Counted from the stretch's first letter, positions 1 through 8,772 are shown. The stretch is 64,000 nt of DNA from Bifidobacterium tissieri (GCF_002259645.1 NZ_MWWV01000007.1:43119-107118); one strand, 5' to 3'. Numbers and translations: made by a program. Notes: generated by a model not told the origin, from the sequence alone.

Positions 1-669
1 GCCGCATTCTCCGTACTGCTGATCGGCCAATCCAAAACCACCGGCGGCGCGAACGGTCTGAGTGACTTCTCCGGATTCTTCGGATACGATCTGACCGACC
101 CCGCCAACAAGACCATGATCTACTTCATCTGCGCGTTCCTCACGCTCGGCATGGTGCTGATCGTGCGCTGGATTCGCGGATCATTCATGGGCGAGCTGAT
201 CATCGGCGTGCGCGATCAGGAAAACCGTATGAAGTTCCTCGGCTACAACCCCGCATCGATCAAGGTGTTCGCCTTCTCGCTGGCGGCCATGTTCGCCGGC
301 ATCGGCGGCGCGATGTTCGTGCCGGTCGTCGGCATCATCTCCCCGTCCGACATCGGCGTGACCCCGTCGATCCTCATGCTCGCCGGCGTGGTCATCGGCG
401 GCCGCACCACACTGCTCGGACCCGTGATCGGCACGCTGCTCGTCCGCTTCGCCGAAACGCAGCTGTCCGACGCCTACCCGTCCGCATGGACCTACATCGA
501 AGGCCTCATGTTCATCCTCGTCATCGCATTCGCGCCCATGGGACTCGGCCAGTTCAAGGGCGTATGGCCATGGATCGTCGAGAAAGTCACCGGCCGATCG
601 TCCGGTGCCGCAGTGTCGGCCGGTGCAGCGGCCGCCGCGCCCGTCGCAGCCAAGGCGGTGAAGGCATGA
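1..669 (+). CDS. urtC: Urea ABC transporter permease UrtC (3' part, cut by window edge)
   Basis: The reading frame is open from the first base to a TGA at 667-669, so the N-terminus lies outside the window. The visible residues are those of a LivM/UrtC-type permease of a branched-chain amino acid/urea ABC transporter: several hydrophobic segments and the conserved cytoplasmic loop around MGELIIGVRDQENRMKFLGY, then a segment GGIGGAMFVPVVGIISPSDIG typical of the last membrane spans. The C-terminus ends in an Ala/Val-rich tail. Its stop overlaps an ATG of the next reading frame (ATGA), and the downstream ATPases carry UrtD and UrtE signatures next to urease genes, so urea rather than amino acids is the likely substrate. 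The partner permease UrtB and binding protein UrtA are expected upstream of the window. Confidence 0.93.
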   Translation, partial: AAFSVLLIGQSKTTGGANGLSDFSGFFGYDLTDPANKTMIYFICAFLTLGMVLIVRWIRGSFMGELIIGVRDQENRMKFLGYNPASIKVFAFSLAAMFAGIGGAMFVPVVGIISPSDIGVTPSILMLAGVVIGGRTTLLGPVIGTLLVRFAETQLSDAYPSAWTYIEGLMFILVIAFAPMGLGQFKGVWPWIVEKVTGRSSGAAVSAGAAAAAPVAAKAVKA

Positions 670-698
670 GTAACGACATCAACCACAAGGAGGCAACC

Positions 699-1646
699 GT
701 GACCACCAACACCACCGATGTCGCCGACACCACTGTCACCACCGACACTGACATGGACGCCGCCCAGCTTCGCGAAGAAGCCCGTCAGATGCGCGACGAG
801 GCCCGACGCATGCGCGACGAAGTCAGCCGCATGAAAGACGAAATCGTCTCCGAACGCAAACGCATGGAAGACCTCAAGGACGAACTCGCCGTCCTCGACG
901 ACCGCGGCGGCCAATGGAGCGACTACCTCGAAGTCAAAGGCCTCCACGTCGAATTCGACGGATTCGTCGCCGTCAAAAACCTCGACCTCACCGTCGAACA
1001 CGGCGATCTGCGATTCCTCATCGGCCCCAACGGCGCCGGCAAAACCACCATCATCGACGCCATCACCGGCCTCACCCCCGCCACCGGCTCTGCCACCTTC
1101 CGCGGCGAACAGCTCCTCGGCCGCAAACCCAACGACATCGTCAAACTCGGCGTCGGCCGCACCTTCCAAACCGCATCCGTCGTCGAAGAACTCTCCGTCC
1201 TCGAAAACCTCCAGCTCGCCGAAGGATTCCGCAAGAAAACCGCCGACCTCTTCAAAAAGGTCAAAGGCGTATCCCAGAACATCCAATACATGCTCGACGT
1301 CACCGGCCTCACCGCCGACGCCTACAAGCCCGCCGGCATCCTCCCCCACGGCAAAAAGCAGTGGCTCGAAATCGGCATGCTCCTCGTCCAGGACGCACAC
1401 CTTCTCCTCCTCGACGAACCCGTCGCTGGCATGACCCCCGAAGAACGCCAGCAAACCGGCGAACTCCTCAAACGTTGCAGCCGCAACCGCACCGTCATCA
1501 TCGTCGAGCACGACATGGACTTCATGCGCAGCTTCGCCGACTCCGTCACCGTCCTCAACCAGGGCGAGATCCTCGCGGAAGGATCGGTCGAAGACATCCA
1601 GAACAACGAGGAGGTCGTCAGGATCTACCTCGGCGGAGGCGAATGA
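699..1646 (+). CDS. urtD: Urea ABC transporter ATP-binding protein UrtD with an N-terminal coiled coil
   Basis: ATPase subunit of the urea importer. It has a Walker A motif (GPNGAGKTT), a degenerate signature (LPHGKKQWLEIGM, as usual in UrtD) and a Walker B (LLLLDEPVAGM). The GTG at 699 is chosen because AAGGAGG at 687-693 lies 5 bases upstream; an in-frame ATG at 666 overlaps the urtC stop as ATGA and would add 11 residues. Before the ATPase domain there is an unusual stretch of about 50 charged residues (Arg/Glu/Met-rich heptads such as REEARQMRDEARRMRDEV) predicted to form a coiled coil; family members usually start directly with the ATPase fold at about 250 residues. It may mediate contacts within the transporter. 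Function is confident; start and extension role are inferred. Confidence 0.92.
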   Translation: MTTNTTDVADTTVTTDTDMDAAQLREEARQMRDEARRMRDEVSRMKDEIVSERKRMEDLKDELAVLDDRGGQWSDYLEVKGLHVEFDGFVAVKNLDLTVEHGDLRFLIGPNGAGKTTIIDAITGLTPATGSATFRGEQLLGRKPNDIVKLGVGRTFQTASVVEELSVLENLQLAEGFRKKTADLFKKVKGVSQNIQYMLDVTGLTADAYKPAGILPHGKKQWLEIGMLLVQDAHLLLLDEPVAGMTPEERQQTGELLKRCSRNRTVIIVEHDMDFMRSFADSVTVLNQGEILAEGSVEDIQNNEEVVRIYLGGGE

Positions 1647-1654
1647 TGGAGCGC

Positions 1655-1840
1655 CTTCTGCGTTGCGGAGAACTTGACGTACTGTTGTACGCCTTCGTTC
1701 TCTGCGCCTTGAAGTCGCACGCATCATTCGCCTCCGGTGGAGGCTGTGATAGGGGGCTTCTGCGTTGTGGAGGACTTGACGTACCGTTGTACGCCTTCGT
1801 TCTCCGCGTCTTGAAGTCGCACGCATCATTCGCCTCCGGT
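1655..1840 (+). repeat. Tandem 84-bp hairpin repeat between urtD and urtE
   Basis: Two 84-bp copies (1655-1738 and 1757-1840, period 102) differ at five positions, all transitions. Each copy folds into a hairpin: a 9-bp outer stem closing with GTTCTC and an inner stem CGTAC/GTACG around a 4-base loop. The differences keep pairing (Watson-Crick to G-U or back). The end of each copy (1722-1735, 1824-1837) is also the reverse complement of 1635-1648 at the urtD stop. An ATG at 1643 overlapping the urtD stop could open a 72-codon frame through both copies, but four of five differences would change amino acids, so a structured RNA role (processing or differential expression within the operon) is preferred over a peptide. 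Confidence 0.75.
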
Positions 1841-1872
1841 CAGCGGTGGGGCAACGAGTAAGGAAAACAATC

Positions 1873-2574
1873 ATGGCAATGCTTGAAGTGAAGAATCTCA
1901 GTACCGGGTATGGCAAGGTGACCGTGGTCAACGACATCGCCTTCAGCGTGGAAGCCGGACAGTGGATCAGCATCATCGGCAACAACGGCGCCGGCAAAAC
2001 CACGCTGCTCAAGGCGATCCTCGGCCTGCTGCCGGCGAGCACGGGTACGGTGTCGTTCGACGGACGCGACGTGACGAAACTGTCACCGAACCAGCGCATC
2101 CGATCCGGCATGGCATTCGTGCCGCAAGGGCAGCAGTCATTCGGCGGCATGACCGTCGACGAAAACCTGCACGTGGTGGCCGACCGGTACGGCTCCGAGG
2201 CGCAGGCCCGCTACGACGAAGCCGTGGACGCGTTCCCCGTGCTCAAGGAATTCGCGGGGCGTCGCGCCGGCCTGCTGTCCGGCGGTCAGCGTCAGCAGCT
2301 GTCGATCGCCAGGGCGTTGATCACGCGGCCGAAGCTCATGATCCTCGACGAGCCGACCGAAGGCATCCAGCCGAACATCGTGGCCGACATCCAGAAATCC
2401 ATCCGTTCGATGGTGGAGGATCGCGGCATCGGCGTGGTGCTGGTCGAACAGAAGGTGCAGTTCGCCGTCGAACGCTGCGACACGTATCATGTGCTCGCAT
2501 CCGGACGGTTCGTGGCCGGTGGTGAAGGCGGGGCCGATCAGGTCGAGGCGGCCAAGCAGTCCATGCGCGTGTGA
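1873..2574 (+). CDS. urtE: Urea ABC transporter ATP-binding protein UrtE
   Basis: Second ATPase of the urea importer, 233 residues, typical of the family. Walker A is GNNGAGKTT, the ABC signature LSGGQRQQLSIARAL, and Walker B LMILDEPTEGIQP; the PTEGIQP stretch is characteristic of UrtE/LivF. The ATG at 1873 follows AAGGAAA at 1860-1866; an upstream in-frame ATG at 1846 lies inside the repeat region and has no ribosome site. It is the last gene of the urt operon and is followed by a long repeat-rich stretch before ureAB. Confidence 0.94.
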   Translation: MAMLEVKNLSTGYGKVTVVNDIAFSVEAGQWISIIGNNGAGKTTLLKAILGLLPASTGTVSFDGRDVTKLSPNQRIRSGMAFVPQGQQSFGGMTVDENLHVVADRYGSEAQARYDEAVDAFPVLKEFAGRRAGLLSGGQRQQLSIARALITRPKLMILDEPTEGIQPNIVADIQKSIRSMVEDRGIGVVLVEQKVQFAVERCDTYHVLASGRFVAGGEGGADQVEAAKQSMRV

Positions 2575-2620
2575 ATGCGCGTGTGAATGGGCGTGTAAGT
2601 GGGCGCGCGATAGCTCGCGC

Positions 2621-3001
2621 GTGGCAGAGAATGCGATATTCGGCTCAATAGTCGTTCTCTGCCACGGCCTTTGGCAGAGAGTGGAGTACAGGCGTGGTTT
2701 CTCGTTCGCTGCCACATTTCGTGGCAAGGAACGCGTATATGTCATGAATTCTCATTCTCTGCCACGCGATCATGGCAGAGAATGAACAATCTGGCTGAAT
2801 CATCATTCTGTGCCAGCGCGTTGCCGAATCGTCGTGGCACGGAATGACCAAATGACCGGATCACGCATTCTCTGCCACGATGACACCGCGTATGGAGCCG
2901 ATTTCCGTGGCAGGGAATACAACAATCACCGTATATGGCATTCTCTACCACGCCCCTTGGCAGAGAATGAATTCAACCTTTGATCTGTCATTCTCTGCCA
3001 C
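2621..3001. repeat. Alternating inverted-repeat cluster (about 11 units) upstream of ureAB
   Basis: The 596 bases between urtE and ureAB hold about 11 copies of a 12-13-bp unit, CATTCTCTGCCAC or its complement GTGGCAGAGAATG, at 2621, 2655, 2671, 2703, 2721, 2753, 2773, 2804, 2834, 2866, 2906, 2939, 2958 and 2989 (some degenerate). Orientation alternates so that neighbouring units can pair as hairpins with 6-35-base loops. No convincing coding frame runs through it. It resembles a mosaic of palindromic intergenic units; whether it stops transcription, stabilises mRNA ends or binds a protein cannot be told from sequence. Confidence 0.8.
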
Positions 3002-3170
3002 CCGGCCAACATCACCGTATGCCACGTGTGGAAACGTGTCGTTTTTATTGCGGTCCTAGGATGATCGCGATTCGACAGAATTACCTGACATGCCTGACAT
3101 ACCCGACATGCGGATACGACGGATTGTCAGATTCGACATTGCCGGAACGACCGGGACGAATGGGGGTCCG

Positions 3171-3851
3171 ATGAGACTTACTCCGCGAGAGATCGACAAA
3201 CTGCTGCTGCATCAGGCGGGGGAGCTTGCCAAGGAGCGCAAAAGCCGTGGCGTGAAACTCAACTATCCGGAATGCGTGGCGCTGATCAGCTCCGAATGCG
3301 TGGAACGCGCGCGCGAAGGCGCGACCGTGGCCGAACTCATGCAGTACGGGCGCACGCTGCTCAAACCCGAAGACGTGATGGACGGCGTGGCCGAGATGAT
3401 CGACGTGGTGGAGGTCGAGGCCACGTTCCCCGACGGCACCAAGCTCGTATCCATCCACAACCCCATCGAAACCACCGAAAAGCTCAAGCCCGGCGAATAC
3501 TTCTACGCCGACGGCGACCTCACGCTCAACGAAGGCCGTGACGCCATCGAGCTCGACGTGGTCAACACCGCCGACCGTCCCATCCAGATCGGCTCCCACT
3601 TCCACTTCTTCGAAGTCAACAAGTATCTCAAATTCGATCGCAAGGCCGCATACGGCAAGCGTCTCGACATCGCCGCGGGCACGGCCGTACGTTTTGAACC
3701 GGGCGAAGCGCATCGCGTACGACTCATCGACATCGGCGGCACGCGCGAGATCCACGGATTCAGCGCACTCGTCGACGGCAAGCTCGACGATCCGCAGGTG
3801 CGCGACGCCGCATTTGCCAAGGCGCACGATCAGGGATTCCTGGGAATCTGA
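3171..3851 (+). CDS. ureAB: Urease subunit gamma/beta fusion (UreAB)
   Basis: Small structural subunits of Ni-urease in one chain of 226 residues. Residues 1-100 match the gamma subunit ([20 protein letters not shown] and the LMQYGR stretch), and about 110-210 match the beta subunit ([50 protein letters not shown]). The start ATG 3171 gives the canonical MRLTPRE N-terminus and follows a GGGGG-rich ribosome site; upstream in-frame codons are not conserved in type. UreC starts 21 bases after the stop, so the two are co-translated. Gamma-beta fusions are known from Helicobacter and some actinobacteria; the assembled enzyme would be an (alpha, gamma-beta) trimer-based complex in the cytoplasm. 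Confidence 0.95.
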   Translation: MRLTPREIDKLLLHQAGELAKERKSRGVKLNYPECVALISSECVERAREGATVAELMQYGRTLLKPEDVMDGVAEMIDVVEVEATFPDGTKLVSIHNPIETTEKLKPGEYFYADGDLTLNEGRDAIELDVVNTADRPIQIGSHFHFFEVNKYLKFDRKAAYGKRLDIAAGTAVRFEPGEAHRVRLIDIGGTREIHGFSALVDGKLDDPQVRDAAFAKAHDQGFLGI

Positions 3852-3872
3852 CGGGGGAAAGAGACCACAATC

Positions 3873-5597
3873 ATGAGCACCACGATCACACGCAGCGACT
3901 ACGCCGGCATGTTCGGCCCGACCACGGGCGACCGCGTACGCCTCGGCGACACGAACCTCATTATCGAAGTCGAACGCGACTGCACCAACTACGGCGACGA
4001 ACTCAAATTCGGCGGCGGCAAATCATTCCGCGACGGCATGGGCCAAAGCTCCGTGCAGCTCGACGCGGAATCGCCCGACACCGTTATCACCAACGCGCTG
4101 ATTCTCGACTACACCGGCATCTACAAGGCCGACATCGGCATCAAGAACGGCAGGATCAGCGCCATCGGCAAGGCCGGCAACCCGCAGACCATGGACGGCG
4201 TGACGCCGGGACTCGCCGTCGGCTCCGGCACCGAAGCCATCGCAGGCGAAGGCATGATCGTCACCGCGGGCGGACTCGACACGCACATCCATTTCATCTC
4301 CCCGCAGCAGGTGCGCACCGCGCTCGCCGGCGGCATCACCACCATGGTGGGCGGCGGCACCGGCCCGGCCGACGGAACGAACGCCACCACCTGCAATCCG
4401 GGCGCGTTCCATCTGGCGCGCATGATCGAAGCCGCCGAAGCGCTGCCCGTCAACATCGCCTACCTCGGCAAGGGCAACGACTCCAGCCCCGAACCATTGC
4501 GCGAGCAGATCCGCGCCGGTGCCGCCGGACTCAAGATCCACGAGGATTGGGGATCGACCCCCGCCGTGATCGACACCTGCCTTGGCGTGGCCGACGAGAT
4601 GGACATCCAGGTGGCCATCCACACCGACACGCTCAACGAGGGCGGCTGCGTGGAGGACACGATCGCCGCGTTCAAGGGCCGGGCCATCCACACGTACCAC
4701 ACGGAGGGCGCGGGCGGCGGCCATGCCCCCGACATCATTCGTGCGGCAGGATTCCCGAATGTGCTGCCCAGCTCCACGAACCCGACCATGCCGTTCACGC
4801 GCAACACGGTGGACGAGCATCTCGACATGATGATGGTCTGCCATCACTTGGATCGCAACGTGCCGGAGGACATCTCGTTCGCCGATTCACGAATCCGCCC
4901 CGAGACGATCGGCGCGGAGGACATGCTGCACGACATGGGCATCATCTCGATGATGAGCTCCGACTCGCAGGCCATGGGCCGCGTGGGCGAGGTGGTGACA
5001 CGCACCTGGCAGACCGCGCACAAGATGAAGATCCAGCGCGGCCCGCTTCCCGAGGACGCGCACGACGGCAACCGCAACGACAACTACCGCGCCAAGCGCT
5101 ACGTGAGCAAGTACACGATCAACCCGGCCATCACGCACGGCATCGCCGACTACGTGGGATCGGTCGAAGTGGGCAAGATGGCCGATCTGGTGATCTGGCA
5201 GCCGGCCATGTTCGCGGCCAAGCCGGAGATGGTGATCAAAGGCGGGTCGATCGCCTACTCGCGCATGGGTGACGCCAATGCGTCGATCCCCACTCCGGAA
5301 CCCGTGTACTACCGCGACATGTTCGGCGCGCTGGGTCGTGCGCTCGGTTCGAGTTGCGTCACGTTCGTCTCGCAGGCGGCAATCGACGACGACATCAAGG
5401 GCCGTCTCGGTCTGGCCCGGCAGGTGCTGCCCGTGCGCGGCTGCCGTACGATCGGCAAGAAGGACCTGAAGTTCAACGACACGTTGGCCGACATCCAGGT
5501 GAATCCGGAAACGTTCCAGGTGACCGTGGACGGCGAGCTCGTGCACTCCGATCCGGCGAACGATCTGCCGCTCACCCAGCGGTACTTCCTGTTCTGA
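3873..5597 (+). CDS. ureC: Urease subunit alpha UreC
   Basis: Catalytic subunit that hydrolyses urea to ammonia and carbamate, 574 residues, full length. The nickel ligands are all visible: H138 and H140 in THIH, the carbamylated K221 in [10 protein letters not shown]250 in AIHTDT and H276 in HTEGAGGGH; the flap Cys-His pair is in MVCHHLD (C323, H324), and the downstream SSDSQAMGR motif supplies the Asp ligand. The start ATG 3873 follows a purine-rich stretch. Maturation needs the UreEFGD proteins encoded on the opposite strand at 8773-12219, and nickel would come from the CbiMQO-type importer at 12642-15648. Confidence 0.98.
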   Translation: MSTTITRSDYAGMFGPTTGDRVRLGDTNLIIEVERDCTNYGDELKFGGGKSFRDGMGQSSVQLDAESPDTVITNALILDYTGIYKADIGIKNGRISAIGKAGNPQTMDGVTPGLAVGSGTEAIAGEGMIVTAGGLDTHIHFISPQQVRTALAGGITTMVGGGTGPADGTNATTCNPGAFHLARMIEAAEALPVNIAYLGKGNDSSPEPLREQIRAGAAGLKIHEDWGSTPAVIDTCLGVADEMDIQVAIHTDTLNEGGCVEDTIAAFKGRAIHTYHTEGAGGGHAPDIIRAAGFPNVLPSSTNPTMPFTRNTVDEHLDMMMVCHHLDRNVPEDISFADSRIRPETIGAEDMLHDMGIISMMSSDSQAMGRVGEVVTRTWQTAHKMKIQRGPLPEDAHDGNRNDNYRAKRYVSKYTINPAITHGIADYVGSVEVGKMADLVIWQPAMFAAKPEMVIKGGSIAYSRMGDANASIPTPEPVYYRDMFGALGRALGSSCVTFVSQAAIDDDIKGRLGLARQVLPVRGCRTIGKKDLKFNDTLADIQVNPETFQVTVDGELVHSDPANDLPLTQRYFLF

Positions 5598-5619
5598 GAT
5601 CGCGCGTTCTGGGCGTCGG

Positions 5620-5655
5620 CGGGCGATGACGTCTGACACCGACGTCCGTCGCCCG
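5620..5655. terminator. Stem-loop between convergent ureC and the oxidoreductase gene
   Basis: A G+C-rich stem (CGGGCGA-TGACGTC at 5620-5633 against 5641-5655, 7-base loop, one bulge) sits in the 79 bases between two converging genes. There is no U-tract on either strand, so termination is probable from position but not proven. Confidence 0.5.
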
Positions 5656-5676
5656 TCACCCTCGCCTGCCGGCCGA

Positions 5677-6999
5677 TCACATCGCGAACGGCTCGTAATA
5701 GATGTCGTCGGCACGCACGCCGTGCGCGAGCAGCGTCTTGCGTACGGCGACGATCATGGCGTGCGGTCCCGCCACCAGATACACGGCTCCGGGACGGATC
5801 ATGGGCGTGAGCGCCGTCTCATCCGGGCGGTGCAGACTGATGCGCACGCGGGCGTTCGGATGATCTTCGCCGAACCGCGTCAGCTCCGGACCATAGATGA
5901 CGTCACGATCCTTACTGACGGTATACAGGAAATCAACGCTACGGCCACCGCCCCTGCCCGTGCCGGCGTAGGCGGTGAGCACACCGATCAGCGGGGTGAT
6001 GCCGATGCCGCCGCCGATCAGCACCAGCGGCGCGTTGGCGGGATGCTCGTCGACGAATTCGGCGTAGCGGCCGTACGGCGGCACCACGCGTACGGCGGTG
6101 CCCGGCTGCAGTGACGCCACGCGCGTGGTGAAATCGCCGTCGGCACGAATCGCGAACATCATCGGCTGCGGTGCGGAACCACCGTTCGGATCATACGAAT
6201 TCGTCAGGGAGAACGGATGATATTCGTGCATGCCGCGCTCGCCGGGGAACGCGATGAACGCGAAATCGCCCGGTCGCCAGCGAGCGTTTCGTGCGGAATC
6301 GCCGTCCAGTCCGACCGATAGTTCGGTCACGCGATCGGCGAGCGGCCGTACCGCAATCACCCGCCCACGCAACGCATACGCGTGTCGGTTGATCATGCTC
6401 CACACATAGTAGGCGAACACGACGATGGTCGCCGCATCGATCAGCAGAATAAACGGCTTGATCGCGGCGATGTAGTCGATCACATGCACATGAATCAAGA
6501 TGATGGCGATCGCGATCAGATTGAATCGATGCAGCCAGACGCTCATCTCATGACGGAACACGCGCTCCAGCGTGCGCTTGACGTTCTCCAGCCATCGCAC
6601 CCGGCTGGTCAGCCATCCGGCCATGAACACCAGCGACCAGACCGCCACGGCGATGAACAGGTACAGGCCAACATGGCCGGTCAGTCCGACCAGCGCCCCG
6701 GCACCGGGCAGCAGGCTCTGATGAACGAACGCGAATCCGATCGCCAGAATCGCGAGAATGCCGTGGATCATCATCATGTGCGGCAGGCCGACCGTGCGAT
6801 CCACCCAGCGCGGACGGCACGCCAGATAGACGGCCGCAAGCATCCACGTGTAGGCGATCACACCAAGTTCAATGCCGAACAGTTGGCCGCTGTACAACGA
6901 CGGCAATCCGTAGGCGAGCGCGGCGAGGAACGGCAATGGCACGACAAACAGCACGACGGCCCATGCCAAGGTGACGGTGGTGGTGAGATGACGGTTCAT
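5677..6999 (-). CDS. Membrane ferric-reductase-like FAD/NAD(P)H oxidoreductase
   Basis: A 440-residue protein with about six N-terminal membrane segments and a cytoplasmic flavin reductase half. The membrane part has two histidine pairs spaced about 13 residues apart (MIHGILAILAIGFAFVHQ and HRFNLIAIAIILIHVH), the layout that binds two b-hemes in ferric reductases and NADPH oxidases. The second half has the FAD-binding HPFSLTNS motif and the NAD(P)-binding IGGGIGITPLIGVL motif. It probably moves electrons from NAD(P)H across the membrane. ATG 6999 follows GGGACC; an upstream in-frame ATG at 7074 adds 25 unconserved-looking residues. It is the last of three genes with an FMN-binding protein and an ApbE transferase, which suggests the acceptor is that flavoprotein. 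The actual acceptor is unknown. Confidence 0.85.
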   Translation of the reverse strand: MNRHLTTTVTLAWAVVLFVVPLPFLAALAYGLPSLYSGQLFGIELGVIAYTWMLAAVYLACRPRWVDRTVGLPHMMMIHGILAILAIGFAFVHQSLLPGAGALVGLTGHVGLYLFIAVAVWSLVFMAGWLTSRVRWLENVKRTLERVFRHEMSVWLHRFNLIAIAIILIHVHVIDYIAAIKPFILLIDAATIVVFAYYVWSMINRHAYALRGRVIAVRPLADRVTELSVGLDGDSARNARWRPGDFAFIAFPGERGMHEYHPFSLTNSYDPNGGSAPQPMMFAIRADGDFTTRVASLQPGTAVRVVPPYGRYAEFVDEHPANAPLVLIGGGIGITPLIGVLTAYAGTGRGGGRSVDFLYTVSKDRDVIYGPELTRFGEDHPNARVRISLHRPDETALTPMIRPGAVYLVAGPHAMIVAVRKTLLAHGVRADDIYYEPFAM

Positions 7000-7091
7000 G
7001 ATGAGGTCCCTGTGGTTGTACGGTTCTGTGTTCCTGAGTGTCTGCGTGTCTGTGGCGTTTTGCGGTTCCGGCAATTGGTCAGTGGCATTGG

Positions 7092-8021
7092 TCAGCGGTA
7101 TCGATCAGCGGCAGTGAGCGAGTCACTGTCGCCGATGGTCGCGATGGTGTGATCGGCGCGTACGAGCACCGCAAGAAGACGCCCGTGCGGGTCGGTGAGT
7201 TCGCGGAAACGGCGCTCGCCGGCGCTGATGGCGGCCGTGGCCCACATGTCGGCGAAGATCAGATGATCATCGACCACGGTGGCCTGTGCCAGATCGTGTG
7301 CGGTTCGGGTGATGTGCTCGCCGCGTCGATAGGTGCCGGAGGTGGCCACGGCACCGTTGCGCAGTGTGATTGTGCGCAGTGTGGCGGTGTGTGACGTGGC
7401 GGTGTGCTCCGCGTCGGTATGCGTTGTGCCGGCGTCGACGGCGAACGGGTTCTGCACGCCGATGCGCCACTGGAAATCACTGTCCGCATGCACGGCGGTC
7501 TGGATGTCGCCGCCTCCGCCCAATGCGGCCGCGGCACATCGTTCGGAACGGACCAGTGGCATGAGTATCCGCTCATGCGCGCGCTGGATCGCCCAGCCCT
7601 TCACGATGCCGGTCGGATCGTAGGCGCCGTCGTGCATCGGATCGAATGCACCATCGGTGAGCTGTTTCGCCTGCGTGCACAATGCGTAGACCTCGGCGAA
7701 GTCCGGATCGTTCAGCAGGGCGGACCAGTCGCCGCGCCGGGCGCAGGCCACCAGGGAACGCGCGTTGAACGGGGAGAACCGTGTCTCGACACTATGCAGA
7801 TGATTAGCAATGCGGGTCGCGGCCGTATCGATCATGCCGTCGAGGTCTTCCGCCGACTGCCATGGCATGCCAACGATCTGTATGGTGAACGGTACGGTCA
7901 TGGCATGAACGACCCGGCTGCGAATAATCCACGGATTATCAGTGTTGTCAATGTCGTCAGTGGGATTGTCGATGCGCTGATCGGTCCTGTCGTCTACTGT
8001 TCTGATCATGTCGTTCCCCAT
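7092..8021 (-). CDS. apbE: FAD:protein FMN transferase (ApbE family)
   Basis: About 309 residues with the ApbE family blocks: AYDPTGIVKGWAIQ (flavin/metal-binding core), ALGGGGDIQT, GAVATSGTYRRG and ATVVDDHLIFADMWATAA with the metal-binding Asp/Thr region. ApbE enzymes attach FMN from FAD to a threonine of FMN-binding domains; the gene immediately upstream encodes such a domain, so substrate and enzyme are neighbours. There is no clear lipoprotein signal, so the transfer may occur in the cytoplasm, or a non-canonical export route is used. The stop of the upstream gene is 9 bases from the ATG at 8021; a second in-frame ATG at 8009, preceded by GGGGA, may be the true start. Confidence 0.88.
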   Translation of the reverse strand: MGNDMIRTVDDRTDQRIDNPTDDIDNTDNPWIIRSRVVHAMTVPFTIQIVGMPWQSAEDLDGMIDTAATRIANHLHSVETRFSPFNARSLVACARRGDWSALLNDPDFAEVYALCTQAKQLTDGAFDPMHDGAYDPTGIVKGWAIQRAHERILMPLVRSERCAAAALGGGGDIQTAVHADSDFQWRIGVQNPFAVDAGTTHTDAEHTATSHTATLRTITLRNGAVATSGTYRRGEHITRTAHDLAQATVVDDHLIFADMWATAAISAGERRFRELTDPHGRLLAVLVRADHTIATIGDSDSLTAADRYR

Positions 8022-8030
8022 TCGCGTCCG

Positions 8031-8573
8031 CTACTTGCTCGCGTTCAGCGCCTGATTGATGGCGTCCTGCAGGGAGTTGACGAATGCGGTGGATGTTTCG
8101 GTCGCGCCGCTGACGAATTGAATATCGGAGCTCTGCTTGCTGATCGCCCGTTCGGCGAGTTCTGGAATGGCCTGCGCACTGATCGAACGGGAACGATCGG
8201 TGTGGTTCGGGTAGGTGATCGCATTCACGGACGTGATCTTTCCGTCCTTGACGACGACCTGCAGCTGGACTTCGCCATATTCGTTCGGTGAAGCGACGCT
8301 GGTGTAGGTGCCGTCGGTGAGCGTGCCGGCGGAGCCGCTTGCAGAATCCGACGAATCCGAAGAATTCGAGGAATCGTCGGTGGAATTGCCGGTTGTGCCC
8401 GAGTCGGTCGAGTCGGTCGAATCGGCACCGCTTGACGCGCCGAGTGTGCCGGACTGTGACGTCGAGGCAGCTCCGACGTCGGCATGCGGTTTGACGAATA
8501 GCAGGAAAGCGTCGCCAACGATGGCCAGTCCCGCGATGACGGCCACCGCGGCACGGGTGATGGTCGCGTTCAT
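8031..8573 (-). CDS. Membrane-anchored FMN-binding protein (flavinylation substrate)
   Basis: 180 residues: an N-terminal membrane segment (about 5-28, MNATITRAAVAVIAGLAIVG), a low-complexity Ser/Asp/Thr linker (about 40-85) that would span the cell wall, and a C-terminal FMN-binding domain of the NqrC/RnfG type. The flavinylation motif VSGATET places the FMN-carrying threonine at T158. The start ATG 8573 follows AGGGA; an upstream frame extension to 8639 lacks a ribosome site. It is first in a three-gene set with apbE and the ferric-reductase-like protein. By analogy with known flavin-based extracellular electron transfer sets it would receive electrons from the membrane oxidoreductase and pass them to an outside acceptor; this is inference. 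Confidence 0.85.
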   Translation of the reverse strand: MNATITRAAVAVIAGLAIVGDAFLLFVKPHADVGAASTSQSGTLGASSGADSTDSTDSGTTGNSTDDSSNSSDSSDSASGSAGTLTDGTYTSVASPNEYGEVQLQVVVKDGKITSVNAITYPNHTDRSRSISAQAIPELAERAISKQSSDIQFVSGATETSTAFVNSLQDAINQALNASK

Positions 8574-8592
8574 GATGTCCCTTCGATGATGC

Positions 8593-8622
8593 CGCACTAC
8601 GGATACCCCTAGTCGTAGTGCG
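8593..8622. promoter_or_regulatory. Perfect 9-bp inverted repeat upstream of the flavin operon
   Basis: CGCACTACG (8593-8601) and CGTAGTGCG (8614-8622) form a perfect palindrome with a 12-base spacer, 20 bases upstream of the FMN-binding protein start. There is no U-tract. It could be an operator for the three-gene operon or a hairpin in its leader. Confidence 0.45.
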
Positions 8623-8772
8623 ATGCGTATTCCCAACATCTGCGAGACTAAAAACGGTGTCTGGGCACTTCTCTGACATCAACTGAGAGCCAGCTGAAAA
8701 ACACGCTGAATGTGAGCCATCTCTCATCGTCGTCGCTGATGTCAGCGTTGTCCGGCATGCATCGCGTCAGCG

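Noticed and set aside
1643..1861. 72-residue peptide encoded by the urtD-urtE repeat
   Set aside because: Although it has an ATGA overlap and GGAGG upstream, four of five differences between the repeats change amino acids while hairpin pairing is kept, favouring RNA structure.
492..2150. 552-codon frame on the minus strand opposite urtD/urtE
   Set aside because: Shadow of high-GC codon bias; it is low-complexity (Val/Glu/Gly-rich), has no domain, and lies opposite two clear ATPase genes.
2621..3001. CRISPR array before ureAB
   Set aside because: Units are only 12-13 bp, alternate in orientation and have irregular spacing; no cas genes are in the window.
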